The position numbers were made by a program, and so were the translations under genes. The notes beneath the pieces are model-generated. The model saw only the letters and a program-made list of their open reading frames with translations. It was not told the DNA's origin and ran no database searches. Below are positions 47,975-59,901 of a stretch of 64,000 nt of DNA, in pieces (position 1 is the stretch's first letter; the number at the start of each line of letters is the position of its first letter). The stretch comes from Psilocybe azurescens (Eukaryota; Basidiomycota; Agaricomycetes; Agaricales; Agrocybaceae), in the NCBI GenBank assembly GCA_023853785.1, contig JAJIRX010000866.1:62001-126000 (forward strand). Direction: 5' to 3'.

Positions 47975-49901
47975 ATGGAACAGGAGGAGTGAGTCATTCT
48001 CACAGTGTTCGGATGTTCAAATTCCCTTACTTTCCATCGCAGACCATGGCATTTGACTAGTAAGCGCATGCTTACTCATTGAATTAAGGATCTGGATTCA
48101 ACCTGACATGGCGGTAACAAGTTGTTTTACTCGAGGGATTGCGCTTGATGCGCCCCGAAAAAGGATGGAGACCCATCGTGAGTGTCGAAATCGACAAACA
48201 CATTGTTCACGAAACCACGCTGGGTGTGGACGGCCAGAACATCAACCAGAAGGATGTATTCAAATTGTACGTCCAAACTCCTACCATGATCTCCATCTTT
48301 GACCATTTTTTCTAGTCACGGTGCCGGCCATTCATCGAAGATTGATGTCAACGTATGGCATCGTTCGCAGAGCAAGAAGAAAAAGAAGAAAAATTCTGGT
48401 GGCTTCGGCATCCCATTCTCTGGGCGAACTCTTGAAGAAGCAGGAATTAGGACCTAGTATGTTTATGTCTATGATATCATCATATCCCACATTTACTTAT
48501 GGCCATAGCGATTGTAGAGTTGGATGTTGGACTGCAATGCCGGACAGCTACACGTCAGCCCGGAGGATCGAGTCGAGGCAGGCCACAGAGGAAAGCGTCT
48601 TTGCGAATGAGGATCAAGCCTCCCTCCGCCATCATGTGTCAGAGTAATCGTTCAGCAGATAGTGATTCTGAGCAATCCATGTGCATCTCATGGAAAGGTT
48701 CAGCATGTGAGTCTCTTGTGGTACCTTGTGACGGCCCTACTAACTATTTGTAGCCGACACAGACGACTCGTGCTCCGTTGCTACGGAGGCTTGTGTGGAC
48801 GAACTACCTCAGCCGTCTACATCAGCTCAGCAAACAATCAGACGCCGAATCAGAGGCTACATCATCAACACTGACGACGAAGACTTTGATGATACCGACG
48901 AAGATGATCCTCCTGACATACCGTCGTATCGAAACAACGAAAACTGTGGCTATGAAGGAGATGAAGATGAATACTCAAAAGCGGGGGCTTATCGGCCATC
49001 TTTAATCTCGAATGGAGAGGTTATCAGGTTCGAATCAGTGGAGGGAGAATTCGTGGCCTTTTCAGACATACCGCTTCCATTATACACAGAAAAGATCACT
49101 GTGACCCCGGATCGGAATGTGATGCAGAGGACACTCGCATCACTGACTATGTATGGGGATTTGAGTATGGCTGTGAATGAGGATCAGTTTGCCGCCGTTT
49201 TTGTTCGGTTGCAGCATGAGTGGACGTTTATAGGGGGATTGGTATGTGCTTGGCATAGATTTAATGCTGTGTCATCGACTGATATTTCTTTGTAGCTCGT
49301 AGCTCTGGCTGCGTATGTATTTATATGCTCTTTCGCTGGTAACCTCTGCTAACTAACATGCATCACATTTGTAGAGTCGACACTGCAGTTTTCTCGATCT
49401 CCCCGGATTCGATCTTCAATGTCGACTCCTATGCAAAGGCTGCTATTGCCACGAGCAGCGTTGCATCTGGACTAGGAATTGCCTGCGATGCATGGTTTCT
49501 ACTCCGGTATAACTGGGCGGATCTACGAACGTTTATCGTAAGTTTCTTCATTGCTTCCATAGCTATCTTCTTACCTATATCCATCCCTCGCCGCACAGAT
49601 ACGTGCAAAGGACCTCTACGGCTCGTACTTCTTCTTCTCGCTATCTGCCCGTGTCCCCGCATTCTGCATGTTCATCTCCGCCGTCTCGCTCATGGGCTTC
49701 CTCGCCGTCGTAGCGTTCGCCGCGTGGCCGCAGGGTGTGATCGGGATCTCGTTCTTGGTGGGGGTGATCATGTCGATGCAGTTCCTCGTGTATGGTGCGC
49801 ATTGGTGTGCGAACCGCGTGGCTGAGGGTGGGAGAGTTGGTGGACGGGGTGTGGTGACGGTTGTGAGAGTCGTGAGGCGGACTATAAGTCTGTCAGCATG
49901 A
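47975..49901 (+). pseudogene. C2-like / multi-TM membrane protein, second copy with damaged 5' half
   Basis: It matches the gene at 1-597 in inverted orientation. The C2-like half is broken: the block after the first intron is rearranged by small indels (about 48045-48090), a TTA-to-TAA change stops it at about 48114-48116 (TWR-stop), and the lysine run at 48374-48393 has one extra base. The 3' half is open and spliceable: VELDVGLQCRTATRQPGG, an acidic linker (TDDEDFDDTDEDDPPDI), then FSIPLP-type and membrane segments VDTAVFSISPDSI, AKAAIATSSVASGLGIACDA, SLSARVPAFCMFISAVSLMG and IGISFLVGVIMSMQFLVYGA before a basic tail (VVRVVRRTISLSA). It could still make a TM-only product from an internal start. 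Otherwise it is a recent pseudogene. Confidence 0.6.
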
Positions 49902-51314
49902 TGGAACTTGAATGGGGCGCGATTGTGCTATGCAAGTCCTGCTCGCGTGAGGAACGGTCTCATTGTTGTAATATCTATCAATCTATTTATGGGAGTTGAT
50001 TCATTATTCTATGCAGTACGAACTTGCGATCTATGAGAAACTATAGTAAAGAGATACATAGCACCATTAATGCAGAGGCCGATGTAGAAAGAAGGCATCC
50101 GCTCGACAGTAAATTGGACGTCCCATATTGATCAGCATATGAGCGATGGGCGGAAGGCTTCCACGCATTAGACCATTCATGGCCTTGCATGCAAAAGAGC
50201 TCCTGATATTCCATATACTATCACCGCAATGGCAAATGTCATAGAAGTAGGAGTATACGACGCTTATGACCATACAGAGCATGAGGGTTTCTGGCAGTAA
50301 AAAAGCATTGTTATGTATTGGTAGGCTTGCCTTTATAATACGTGGAATGACCAAATTAAAGCAACATTGTTCACGTCTAGAAGTTCAGGCATCAAAAGTT
50401 GATTTTGAGACGGAATGGATGGAAATTCTATTCTATCCTGCAGTCTATGCGCAGTAAGTATATTTCACTCTCCACCTTTATGGGGTAATCTTGCCCAAAG
50501 CTTGCTCTTTCCTGTGTTTCCCCGCAATCTTGCATCAAGAATTTTACAAGTAGTTTTTTGGGAATATTTAAGTTAAAAAAGTGGCTAAAGGGGAGAAATC
50601 GACGAGTCAAAAACCTAGGTGTCCGAATGCGGGCTACACTTCGAAAATGGCACATCAAGAAAAAGTGAAAAAGACAGCTACAAAATTGCATAAAAATAAA
50701 TGGCTTGTAACTACAGGTAGCATTAGTTATGATATACTAATAGCTCTGATTATATTTTGAAAACTCTTTCTGATAGGTAATCCACTTTTTGTTTTTAACT
50801 TTCAGCCTTGGTCAAATCGACCCAAAGCTGCAAAGGGAGAAAGTAAAACTGTGGGATTCCAATTTCCGGCTCATAACTAGCCTTACCTTACACTCCTTCT
50901 CTACCCTCAAATGTACCCTTAGATATACAAGTTCGTCACTCTCGACGATTCGAGTTCTAGTAGATACACCGTGCGTCTTAGCACTTCGTTTGCTTATTGT
51001 ACGATAATAAACAGATTTGATTTTTTCTAAATTTGGGATTGTTGATGGCCTTGTCACGCGGAGGTTACATACTACGGGTGTCATGTCATAGTATAGGTGT
51101 TATATATCGGGTTCCCTTTCCACGATTGCAACACTGCTAATTTTACAGATGCAGTGCTCCGTTTTGCATATTAGGCGCTTCCTCGTGGCTGCGGTGCGAA
51201 ATGGAAGATCCAATCTGATTCTGACTCTGACTCCTACTTGCTGCGCTTGCGAGGCAAATAAAAACTCTAGGATTCCAAGTCGACTTTAACTGTACTTCTC
51301 AACTTCTTCTCCCT
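49902..51314. other. Intergenic stretch, nothing recognised
   Basis: About 1.4 kb of AT-rich DNA between the C2/TM copy and the first ABC gene. No repeat or gene signature seen. Confidence 0.45.
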
Positions 51315-53981
51315 ATGACCCACCAACCAGACGATGAAAAGTGCCTGCTCTCATCCACCGAGAAGGACTGGGACGAGTACTCCAACGTCAGAATCGATGA
51401 GATGCAGCTCGGAGTCTGGAATATGAAGATAGCCATAGAGCCAGGCATCAATCTTCGAAAGCAGTGGATGGATGTGAAGACAGCATTTCCACTTTTTCTT
51501 CGCCTTGCGGTGGACATTTTCAACATCTCTCCTCGACTTTTCACCATATTCATTTTCTGTCAAATCTGGCATGGAATCGAGGATACGCTACTTCTCCAAC
51601 TATCGAATAACCTGTTAAGAACTGTGAGTCTGTCTCTATTCGTGTTGAATATACAGGCTCATCATTTTTTAAGATCGAAATTGGACTGGTAGCAGGAAAG
51701 CCGAACACGAGAGATATTGTATCCGCCATATTATCGCGCGTTCTATGCACTGTGCTAGTTTCGCATGTTCAGTGGTATGGGTATGTACTTCATAACACCA
51801 GCTTGTTCGAACACAATAATTAACAATCAAACTCAGAGAGAAGATTTTGGAAATCTTGGAAAATCAGGTCACTCGACATTACGAGCTAGTTCTAATGCAA
51901 AGTCGGTGGATTCGAGTTGGTCGCTGCTAAGCAATTTTTTGACACTTCAACTTCTTTTTCAGCCAATCTCAGTCTCGATCTCCCTACATCTCAAGGTACT
52001 TCCACTTATTGATCGTAAAGCACAAGTAAACTAACTGAAAATGCTTGCGATCAGCCGCTGGAAATAAACAAGAAGCATCCGCCCGTCAGGCTTGGGACTG
52101 TTTACAACACATTATCACATTCTCAACGACGATGCTAAAGTCATTCAGTCAGCTAGTACTTATTATTCACATCTCGCGCTCCACAGGCGGCCCTTTATTT
52201 GCCCTTTTATGCGCCAGTCAGCCGATTTGCGCTGTTCTATTCACTCGATCTATATGGAACAGAGGTGCGTTAATATCCACTGATATTTAATTAAAGCTCA
52301 AGCTAACGGTGAATCAGTCTGTTTTGGATTTGTCAATAACATTCATTATCGAAGAATGCAGTCTCTTAAGAAAATGGTAGGCGAGAAATATAGGCAAGAT
52401 ATAATCAGTGGGGGTTGGGGAAGTGGATCAGCAACGGTAAATGCTACAACTTTTACTCCTACTTTGAGGCGTACCATACTAAATCTTTCCATCAGAATTT
52501 CGACTATCACATCAACAACTTGGCACATTATCGGAGACGCATCCATTCTTTCAGTACAGTAGGTCAGGAAATACGTCGTTATACACTATATTTGTCAGGT
52601 TCCTTGGAGATCTTCCCGTGGTACATACATCAAATTTATCCTCAATTCTCCTGTTTAATTAACTGGACATCTACCTTCAGCTTTTCTGTGCAGCCAACGC
52701 CATATTGAGACCAACAAAATTCTCGGTTTCATCCATCGCCATTCTACAACAATCCTCCACTACTCTAAGATCTTCTATCTCACTCGCATTACACAACGGA
52801 AAGCAGTTTAGGAGAAGTCTGGCTTCGATCAAGACGATCTTCAACTCCGTCGTTGTCAAAAACTCCATGATAGCAGGATACATCTCCTATCCTCGCATTC
52901 CCGAAAAGCCCTTGCCGAACGTAGACCCGTCGAAAGGGATGTCATTCCAGCTAAGGTATGTGCGGTCTTGATTCTTAATCTGCTCTCTCTCAAACTCTCA
53001 TTCACTGCCCACAGCAACGTCACATTCTCGTACAGCGGAAGTCAGAAGGACACGCCTGCATTAAATAACATCTCCTTGACCATTAAACCTGGTCAACTCG
53101 TGGTAATCGTTGGATCCAACGGTAGTGGCAAATCCACGCTGATCCGCATTCTTTCCCGATTATACGACCCCTCCTCTGGAGAAGTACTTATCGACGGCCT
53201 GCCCTCATCCGACTACAAAATTGACGATCTCCATCAAGCGACCGCGCTTCTGAGTCAGGACAGTATGATATACCCACTTTCGCTCGCGGAGAACATTGGG
53301 CTAGGGTGCGAGGAGTGTGTCACGGATATGGATATGGTTACTGAGGCTGCGAAGAAGGGAGGAGCACTACAGTTCATGGGCAAGTTCAAAGAAGGAATGC
53401 AAACTATGCTGGACCCGTCCGTGGAGACGTTTCAGATCAATCTATACGGGAATGCTCTCCACCCGTTACATAAAGAGATGCAAAAAGTTGAGAAGGAAAT
53501 GGATATTTCTGGGGGCGAAAAACAGAGGGTCGTGGCGTATGTTTTTCTTTTCCCTCAGTCTACTTGAAAAGGTGTTGTATGTAAACTGACTTGATTGATC
53601 CCCTTACAGCTCACGTTCGTTCATGAGGTTCAAGTCGGGAAAAATCAAATTCGTAGCTGTCGACGAACCGAGCTCGGCACTAGACGCAGAAGGCGAGCTC
53701 GATCTCTTCCGCAATCTTCTAGCTGAGCGAGAAGGGAAGACGATGGTCTTTGTCACCCATCGGTTCGGACATCTGACAAGACACGCAGATCTCATTCTGT
53801 AAGTTGAACACTTACCCCTCCAGCCTTTTTGTTGTGTTTGCTCACAGATGGATTGAATGTCAATAGGTGTATGAAAGATGGATCGATTGTTGAATCAGGC
53901 ACACATTCTGAGCTCATGAAATTGGATGGCGAGTACGCGAATTTGTACAATATCCAAGCGAGCGCGTTCTCGGACTCCTAG
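51315..53981 (+). CDS. ABC half-transporter, HlyB/MsbA-like, tandem copy 1
   Basis: ATG 51315 (MTHQPDDEKCLLSSTEKDWD). The membrane part has only about four clear hydrophobic stretches (RLFTIFIFCQIWHGIEDTLL, IVSAILSRVLCTVLVSHVQW, HISRSTGGPLFALLCASQPI and flanks). The nucleotide-binding domain is complete: FSYSGSQKDTPALNNISL, Walker A VGSNGSGKSTL, Q-loop ALLSQDSMIYPLSLAENIGL, signature ISGGEKQRV, Walker B IKFVAVDEPSSALDAEG and the H-loop VFVTHRFG. An insert of about 20 residues ending LYGNALHPLHKEMQ precedes the signature. The substrate is unknown; it would export an amphipathic compound as a dimer. The spacer region of the membrane part slips frame near 51885 and at the T6 run 51935-51940, probably errors. 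Confidence 0.8.
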
Positions 53982-54954
53982 TTGGGACATACTTCGAAGT
54001 TTCTTTACGATCTCTTTTCGTGTTGCTTTCTGTATATAGTTTCAAGTCCGTCCATTGTCGTTCCATTTTACTGTACATATTTGAGTCTCGTTAAAATCAA
54101 ATTATATTCTTCACCTCATTCTCAGTGCTACTCCTCGACTCTTGTTACGAGTAAAGTTGTCCCATCCCTGGGGCTGTACTAAATACATTACCTATCGCAC
54201 CTGGCAGGAATTACAGGAAATGACTGCAACTTCCGTAAAGCCCATAAAGCCCGTAATCCCGTATATCGAATGATGTATCTTACAGGAGTCCCCGCTGGTC
54301 CGCGCTCTTAAATCTCATCTATAGCATAGTAGTACGCCACGTGAAACGAAATGTCCATCATTCATCGAAGACTTCCTTCCGATCTGATAGGTGACAGTCG
54401 CGATGTATGTTATCTATTCAGGCATATACGGCGATCACTGCCTCATCTCTTATGCATGCTGTCATGTATCTTCCATTCTTGTCTATGCATTCTGCGGAGC
54501 GCTGCTTTTATGCACAATAGGCGCCTCTCACTATCAATCCACATCCATCCTCGAAGAGTATCTTTAGTTGTACTGCGTACCCTGATGCATATGTTCTATT
54601 GTCTACGGTACTACTAGTCTCTAGTTGTTCGAATAGTCACAAGACTCGTACGGGAAATTCCTTGTGTTGTCTGCCATATACCACAACGAATACACACATC
54701 TCGCGTTGCAAAGATCCCATCTCGATCAGATGAAATACGCGCCCACGACCTCCGAATCTTCTCAAAGTGGCGTCGGACCTTCTTCTACTCCAGGCGGGAT
54801 AATCTTAGCTGCTAGCATGGAAATCCCTCAGTGTCGGATGCTTGTCATGTCTGTGGAACTCTATGAGTAACTGTGGTTAGATCGGCGACTTAATTTTTCA
54901 AATGTATGACGATGACAGACTCGGTGATGATGCCTAATCACTGTGTGGCGCAGG
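53982..54954. other. Spacer after the first ABC gene
   Basis: AT-rich, with no recognisable gene. The only structured part of the inter-ABC spacer is the ABC relic further right. Confidence 0.4.
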
Positions 54955-55040
54955 GTACCTGCGTCAAGCGACGGTATTTCTAAGTCAGGACACATCATAG
55001 ACTCTCTCTCAGTAGGAGAGAATGTTGGCCTGGGTCTCCT
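54955..55040 (+). pseudogene. Relic of a third ABC transporter copy
   Basis: About 85 bases align with the Q-loop region of the flanking ABC genes. The stretch corresponds to LHEATALLSQDSNIYPLSLGENIGLG of copy 2, but with stops and small indels (readable as RQATVFLSQDT and, in another frame, LSVGENVGLG). Nothing recognisable remains of Walker A or the signature. It lies between two full copies in the same orientation, as expected for a decayed middle unit of a tandem array. Confidence 0.7.
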
Positions 55041-55858
55041 CCTGTTGTGACCCCCATATATGGCACATTTATCCTATGAGTAGTCTATTCCACTCATACA
55101 TAGACACCAGGGTAGTATCTCCGATTTGATAGGCGTTAATCGTGTCGTAATAAACTGCGGTTTCTTGCGACGTCACTTACCTTGGTACCGTGGCCTCATC
55201 TCACACGCCGTAGTATTATAACCGATTCATCATTGAGCATCAATTTGAAGCCTGTAACACTCCTATGTTGCGGATATTTCTCTCAGTTATGTCGCCGATC
55301 TAATACATCATGAAATTAGGAATCCCTCTATGAAATGATAAAGCATATGGAGGAAGCAGACCCTAAGCTTTTAGTAGTCTTAATCGAGTCATTGCTTGAT
55401 GGTACCCACGGTACGACAACAACGTAGATAACCCAGTACATACTTTTTGCATTCCGAACATCACGCCGATGAAATTAAGCGCCCACGGCTTCAACCCGAC
55501 TCGTTGAGCACGGCGATCTCCTTCCACAGTCTGAAGTCTGGACAAAATTAGGGACCATCATAGGACACATGGGCTAATGCAAATTATTACTCTAAGGATA
55601 CCCCTCCTGGACTGTCGGACTGCAAATAATCTCACGGGTAGATCTTCCATCTGAGTCACAATCAACGTCCCGGGTCGGCGATAAAGCCGCCATAACTCGG
55701 ACTCTATGATGCAGCGGTCCTCATTTTTTATACTTTATGGAAGCACGCATCATGAGTCAGCTAGCAGAATGAAGCATGGCCGCTGACTTGAAAACTTCTG
55801 CATATTTAATGCAATTGGGATAGGATAACCGCCTCATCTTTCTCTTCATACCCCCACC
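55041..55858. other. Spacer before the second ABC gene
   Basis: It may contain further unrecognisable decay of the middle ABC copy, and should hold the promoter of copy 2. No other signal. Confidence 0.4.
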
Positions 55859-58517
55859 ATGACCCAGTCAAACGCCAAGGAGACGCCATCCACACCCAAT
55901 ACCAAAGAAAAAGACGATGCCTACAGTAATGTAAAAATCGAGGAAATGAAGCTAGGCGTCTGGACAATGAAGCTCGCCTCAGAGCCTGGTTTTAATCCCA
56001 AAGCGTACTGGAAGAGTCTCAAGGGTGATCTCCCGCTCCTTCAGCGGCTCGCCTTGGATATATTTAGTGTATCCCCGTGGCTGTTCACTGTATACATCAT
56101 CTGCCAGGTCTGGCAGGGAATTGAAGACTCTATTTCGCTCCAATTGTCGAACAACCTCTTGAAGACGGTGAGTGATTGTGCGAAATTTTCAGGAAAGCCT
56201 TTGTAGTTTTATCCTGTAGAAATGCAGATTGAGGCTGGTTTGACCGTTGGAAAACCAAACACTAAAGAAATTGCTATCGCCGTTTTCTCGCGTTTCATTT
56301 GTACACAATTCATCGCGTATGTCTCGTGGTATGGGTACGTGCTTCAGACAATTTAGCCCTCCAATTGCGCATAATTTATCTAGCTTGATCTGTTCAGAGA
56401 TAAAATAGAGGATCAACTCGAGACCTGTGTCACACGCCATTTTGAACTTATCCTTTTGAAAGGTATGACCAATGGGACGTCTTCTCCGAGTCTATTTGAA
56501 TATGCTGAACTCGAAACTTCAGCGAAGCTCGAGGTCGACCTGCCTACGTCAAAAGGTTAATATCTAACCTTATATTGCTTATAGAACGTGAAGCAGACCC
56601 TTATTTCTCTTTTTCTGAAGCTGCGGCCAGTAAACACAATATCAATGCTCAGCAGGCGTGGAGGTCTTTAGACCACATATTAAGCTTCTATAGGACGTTG
56701 TTGGAGACAGTCAGTATGCTCTTTCTGATCATGCACATTTCTCGCTCTACAGGTGGACCGATGTTTGCTTTGTTATGTGCGAGCCAGCCTCTATGCTCGG
56801 CATTGGTGACTCGTGAGTTGTGGAGTAAAGGTATAGTGTCGTACTGGCTCAGAATGCCGACACGATTCAAATTCAATGTCGATAGTATCCTTCGGTTACA
56901 TCCACGACCCTCGCTACCAAAGGATGAAATCCCTCCAGACCTTAGTTTCTAAAGACAGGTTTAAACAGGATATCATAAGTGGGGGAATAGCGAAATGGAT
57001 TGGCGATCGTAAGAGAATCCAACGACGAGGATATGGTATAGAAATTGACCTTCACCACATTTGTCTGTTAGAATTTCGACAGTCCCACCAAGAACTCGGA
57101 TCAACATCAGATTCGCATCCATACAATCTGTTCCACAGAATCGGAAAGACGTCTGCCACCCCCATGTTTATCAAGTTCCTCGGTGACTTGCCCATGGTAC
57201 GCCCAGCAATCAATGTACAATGCACGCGTATACCATTACTAAAAGTAAACCAAAATAGATGTTCTGCGCAGTCAACACTGTCATAAATCCTACAAGATTC
57301 TCCGTGTCATCGATCGCCATTTTACAGCAGTCTTCGTCAACCCTAAGGTATTCGTTTATATCTGCTTTCCATAGCGGAAGACAATTTCGTGAAAGCAATG
57401 CGACCATAAAGAATATGTACAATGCGACCATCGTGAAGAATCTGATAACAGCTGGAAACACGCCTTATCCACGACCACAAGAAGAGAAACCAACTGAAGG
57501 CGTAGAGCCTTTAAAGGGAATGGCCTTCCGATTAAAGTAGGCCAAAACGAACGTCAGCGAAGTTACTGATTGACTTTCATCAGAGATATATGTTTCTCAT
57601 ATCCCGGTAGCAAGAAGAAAACGCCCGCGTTGAACTCGGTCTCCCTGACCATAGATCCTGGCCAGCTCGTCATCATCGTGGGTGCTAATGGAAGTGGGAA
57701 GTCCACACTCATTCGCATCCTCGCACGACTTTATGACCCAACCTCAGGCGTAGTCCTCGTTGACGGTTTGCCATGCGCCGAATACCGCATCAATGACCTG
57801 CATGAGGCGACGGCGCTTCTAAGCCAAGACAGCAATATCTATCCCCTCTCATTGGGGGAAAATATTGGTCTGGGATATCCCGACTGTGTCTCTGATAGTG
57901 CAATGATTGCAGACGCTGCTAGAATGGGAGGGTCCCTAGAGTTCATAGAAAAACTCGAGCAAGGGATGCAGACGACATTGGAGCCGTACCTAAATGTGTG
58001 GTCCCAAAATCTCTACGGCAATCCCGATCATCCACTCCACAAACAGATGGAGGAAATTGAAAAGGATATCGATGTTTCCGGGGGAGAAAAGCAAAGGGTC
58101 GTGGCGTAAGTCGTCGCATAATGGTGCAAGTGCGAGCCAATCTCAGGCTGATGACTGTTCAGATCCCGTTCTTTTATGCGCTTCAAGTCCGGAAAAGTTA
58201 ACTTTGTCGCTGTCGATGAACCGAGCTCTGCCCTCGATGCCGAAGGTGAGCTCAAGCTCTTTGAGAACCTTCTGGCTGTGCGCGAAGGCAAAACCATGGT
58301 ATTCGTGACCCATCGGTTCGGGCATTTGACCAAGCATGCAGATCTAATTATGTAAGTGACAACTTGGATTCTGGTTTCAATCTCCCATACTTTGATCTGT
58401 AGATGCATGAAAGATGGCTCCATCGTTGAAAAGGGAACTCACACAGAACTGATGGATAAGAAGGGCGAGTACTCTGGTCTATACAACATTCAAGCCAGTG
58501 CTTTCGAGAGCCTGTAG
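55859..58517 (+). CDS. ABC half-transporter, HlyB/MsbA-like, tandem copy 2
   Basis: ATG 55859 (MTQSNAKETPSTPNTKEKDD). The layout is collinear with copy 1: N-terminal block EEMKLGVWTMKLASEPGFNP, membrane segments WLFTVYIICQVWQGIEDSIS and MHISRSTGGPMFALLCASQP, helix FSVSSIAILQQSSSTLRYSF, then the ATPase domain. Motifs: DICFSYPGSKKKTPALNS, Walker A VGANGSGKSTL, Q-loop ALLSQDSNIYPLSLGENIGL, signature VSGGEKQRV, Walker B VNFVAVDEPSSALDAEGE, H-loop VFVTHRFGHLTKHAD and the end YNIQASAFESL. The same pre-signature insert (LYGNPDHPLHKQMEEIE) is present, so it is a feature of this subfamily. The ATPase part is fully in frame. The substrate is unknown. Confidence 0.85.
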
Positions 58518-58617
58518 TCCGTGAGTTATTACAGACGATCCATGGACTTAGTGGCGCAAGGTTGTTGAAGAACAACCAAAGAAAAAGCCTGATTAGTCTT
58601 GGGTATATAGTACATTT

Positions 58618-59673
58618 TCATAAATTAGAAGTAGACCAAGCCTTGAGTTGAAAGTCCAAAATGATAGGAATAAAATCGAATAGGCCAAAATCAGGCCAGT
58701 ACGTGGATGAAAATTGCAACTGGGTATCCTCGCAACACTTCGGGTATGATGAAAAACTGATATCTCAATAGCTACGGAAACGCTTACCTGCCAGAGCATG
58801 TAATCACTCAACCGCTTAACCCCGCTTGTTCTAACCAGAATGTCGAGTGGAGGACTTCCACCCAACGATGTCATCATCTGTCTATCGATGTCTTTCTCGG
58901 TGATAATCCTAGAATGCGTGAGTCGGATGTTGTGACAACGCACTAGAGAATAATAACATACGCATCCTTGGAACCAGCCAGGAGCGAATTGCGAACGCAA
59001 GATTCTACAGCTGTCGTCATTTCGTCGCGAGAAGTGTATGGCATGCAGATATTAAAGATAGCTCTGAGATAGATCTTAGAAAGGGGAGAAATCATATTTT
59101 CCAGAGCGTACCTTTTGTTATGCCGGGTCATATCCTCCGCCTTTCGGGCTGCTCTTTGCACAGATTCGGGTAGCATTTTCACGTTTCCGATTACGTTGAG
59201 CCGCACACCATACTGGTCCAAGAGATCGCTGACACGGGAAAAGATAAGATACTGCAATACAGAACGGAAACGGGGTTGCTCACCCGTGGCCACACAATTC
59301 CAACAACTTCTCTTCCGCCAGTGCCATCAAAGAACTGACTTCTTCTTCCGACCTCTTGAAATTCTCAATCGAGAACGCGTATGCCGATACACATTTCACG
59401 TTGAGACGCATGCAGACTTCCAGCATCTATGGATAGTCTAATCATGTTTCGTCAGGATTCCCTGAAATGGCTCACCTTTCGCAAGGTAATAAATCCATCG
59501 CTATGACCTTCCGGCACGGCCTTGCTGTTCCTACGAGCATACCGCCGATTTCCATCCATAACAAAGGCAACATGTTGTGGAATAGGACCCGTCGAAAGAA
59601 TCTTGAGGATGATATTCCTTGCTTTGGTCGCGATTTTGTTCTGCAACCACACCCAGCCACGTCGCAAAATCAT
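58618..59673 (-). CDS. Dehydrodolichyl diphosphate synthase (cis-prenyltransferase, Rer2/Srt1/DHDDS type)
   Basis: ATG 59673 (MILRRGWVWLQNKIATKARN). All catalytic regions are visible: HVAFVMDGNRRYARR (the DGN diphosphate-binding Asp), GHSDGFITL, AYAFSIENFKRSEEEVSSLM, LNVIGNVKMLPESVQRAARK, YTSRDEMTTAVESC, LDILVRTSGVKRLSDYMLWQ (the RTSGxxRLSxFLLWQ motif) and SSTYWPDFGLFDFIPIILDF. The enzyme elongates farnesyl diphosphate with isopentenyl units in cis at the ER to make the dolichol precursor for N-glycosylation. About five introns join in frame and the stop is at 58618-58620. The N-terminal amphipathic helix is also typical. Confidence 0.92.
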
Positions 59674-59901
59674 AGTTCGGAGAAAAGGTGAGTGTGAGAA
59701 TTTATCTCCGCATTAAGAGTTCATTACAATCTTCGGCAACAGCATCCCGAAAGATCTCGTTCAAACTACCCGTCAAACCGCCAGTCTAGCGGAAAACGTT
59801 GATTGTGAGTTTAAAAAGAATTCATAGGGATGGGATATTGGGAACAACTAACACAATTTTTTAAAGAGAACTGTAGGAGGACTAAGAAAAATATTATATT
59901 T
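59674..59901. other. Short spacer between two minus-strand genes
   Basis: Promoter of the prenyltransferase and 3' flank of the membrane-protein gene. Nothing else seen. Confidence 0.4.
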
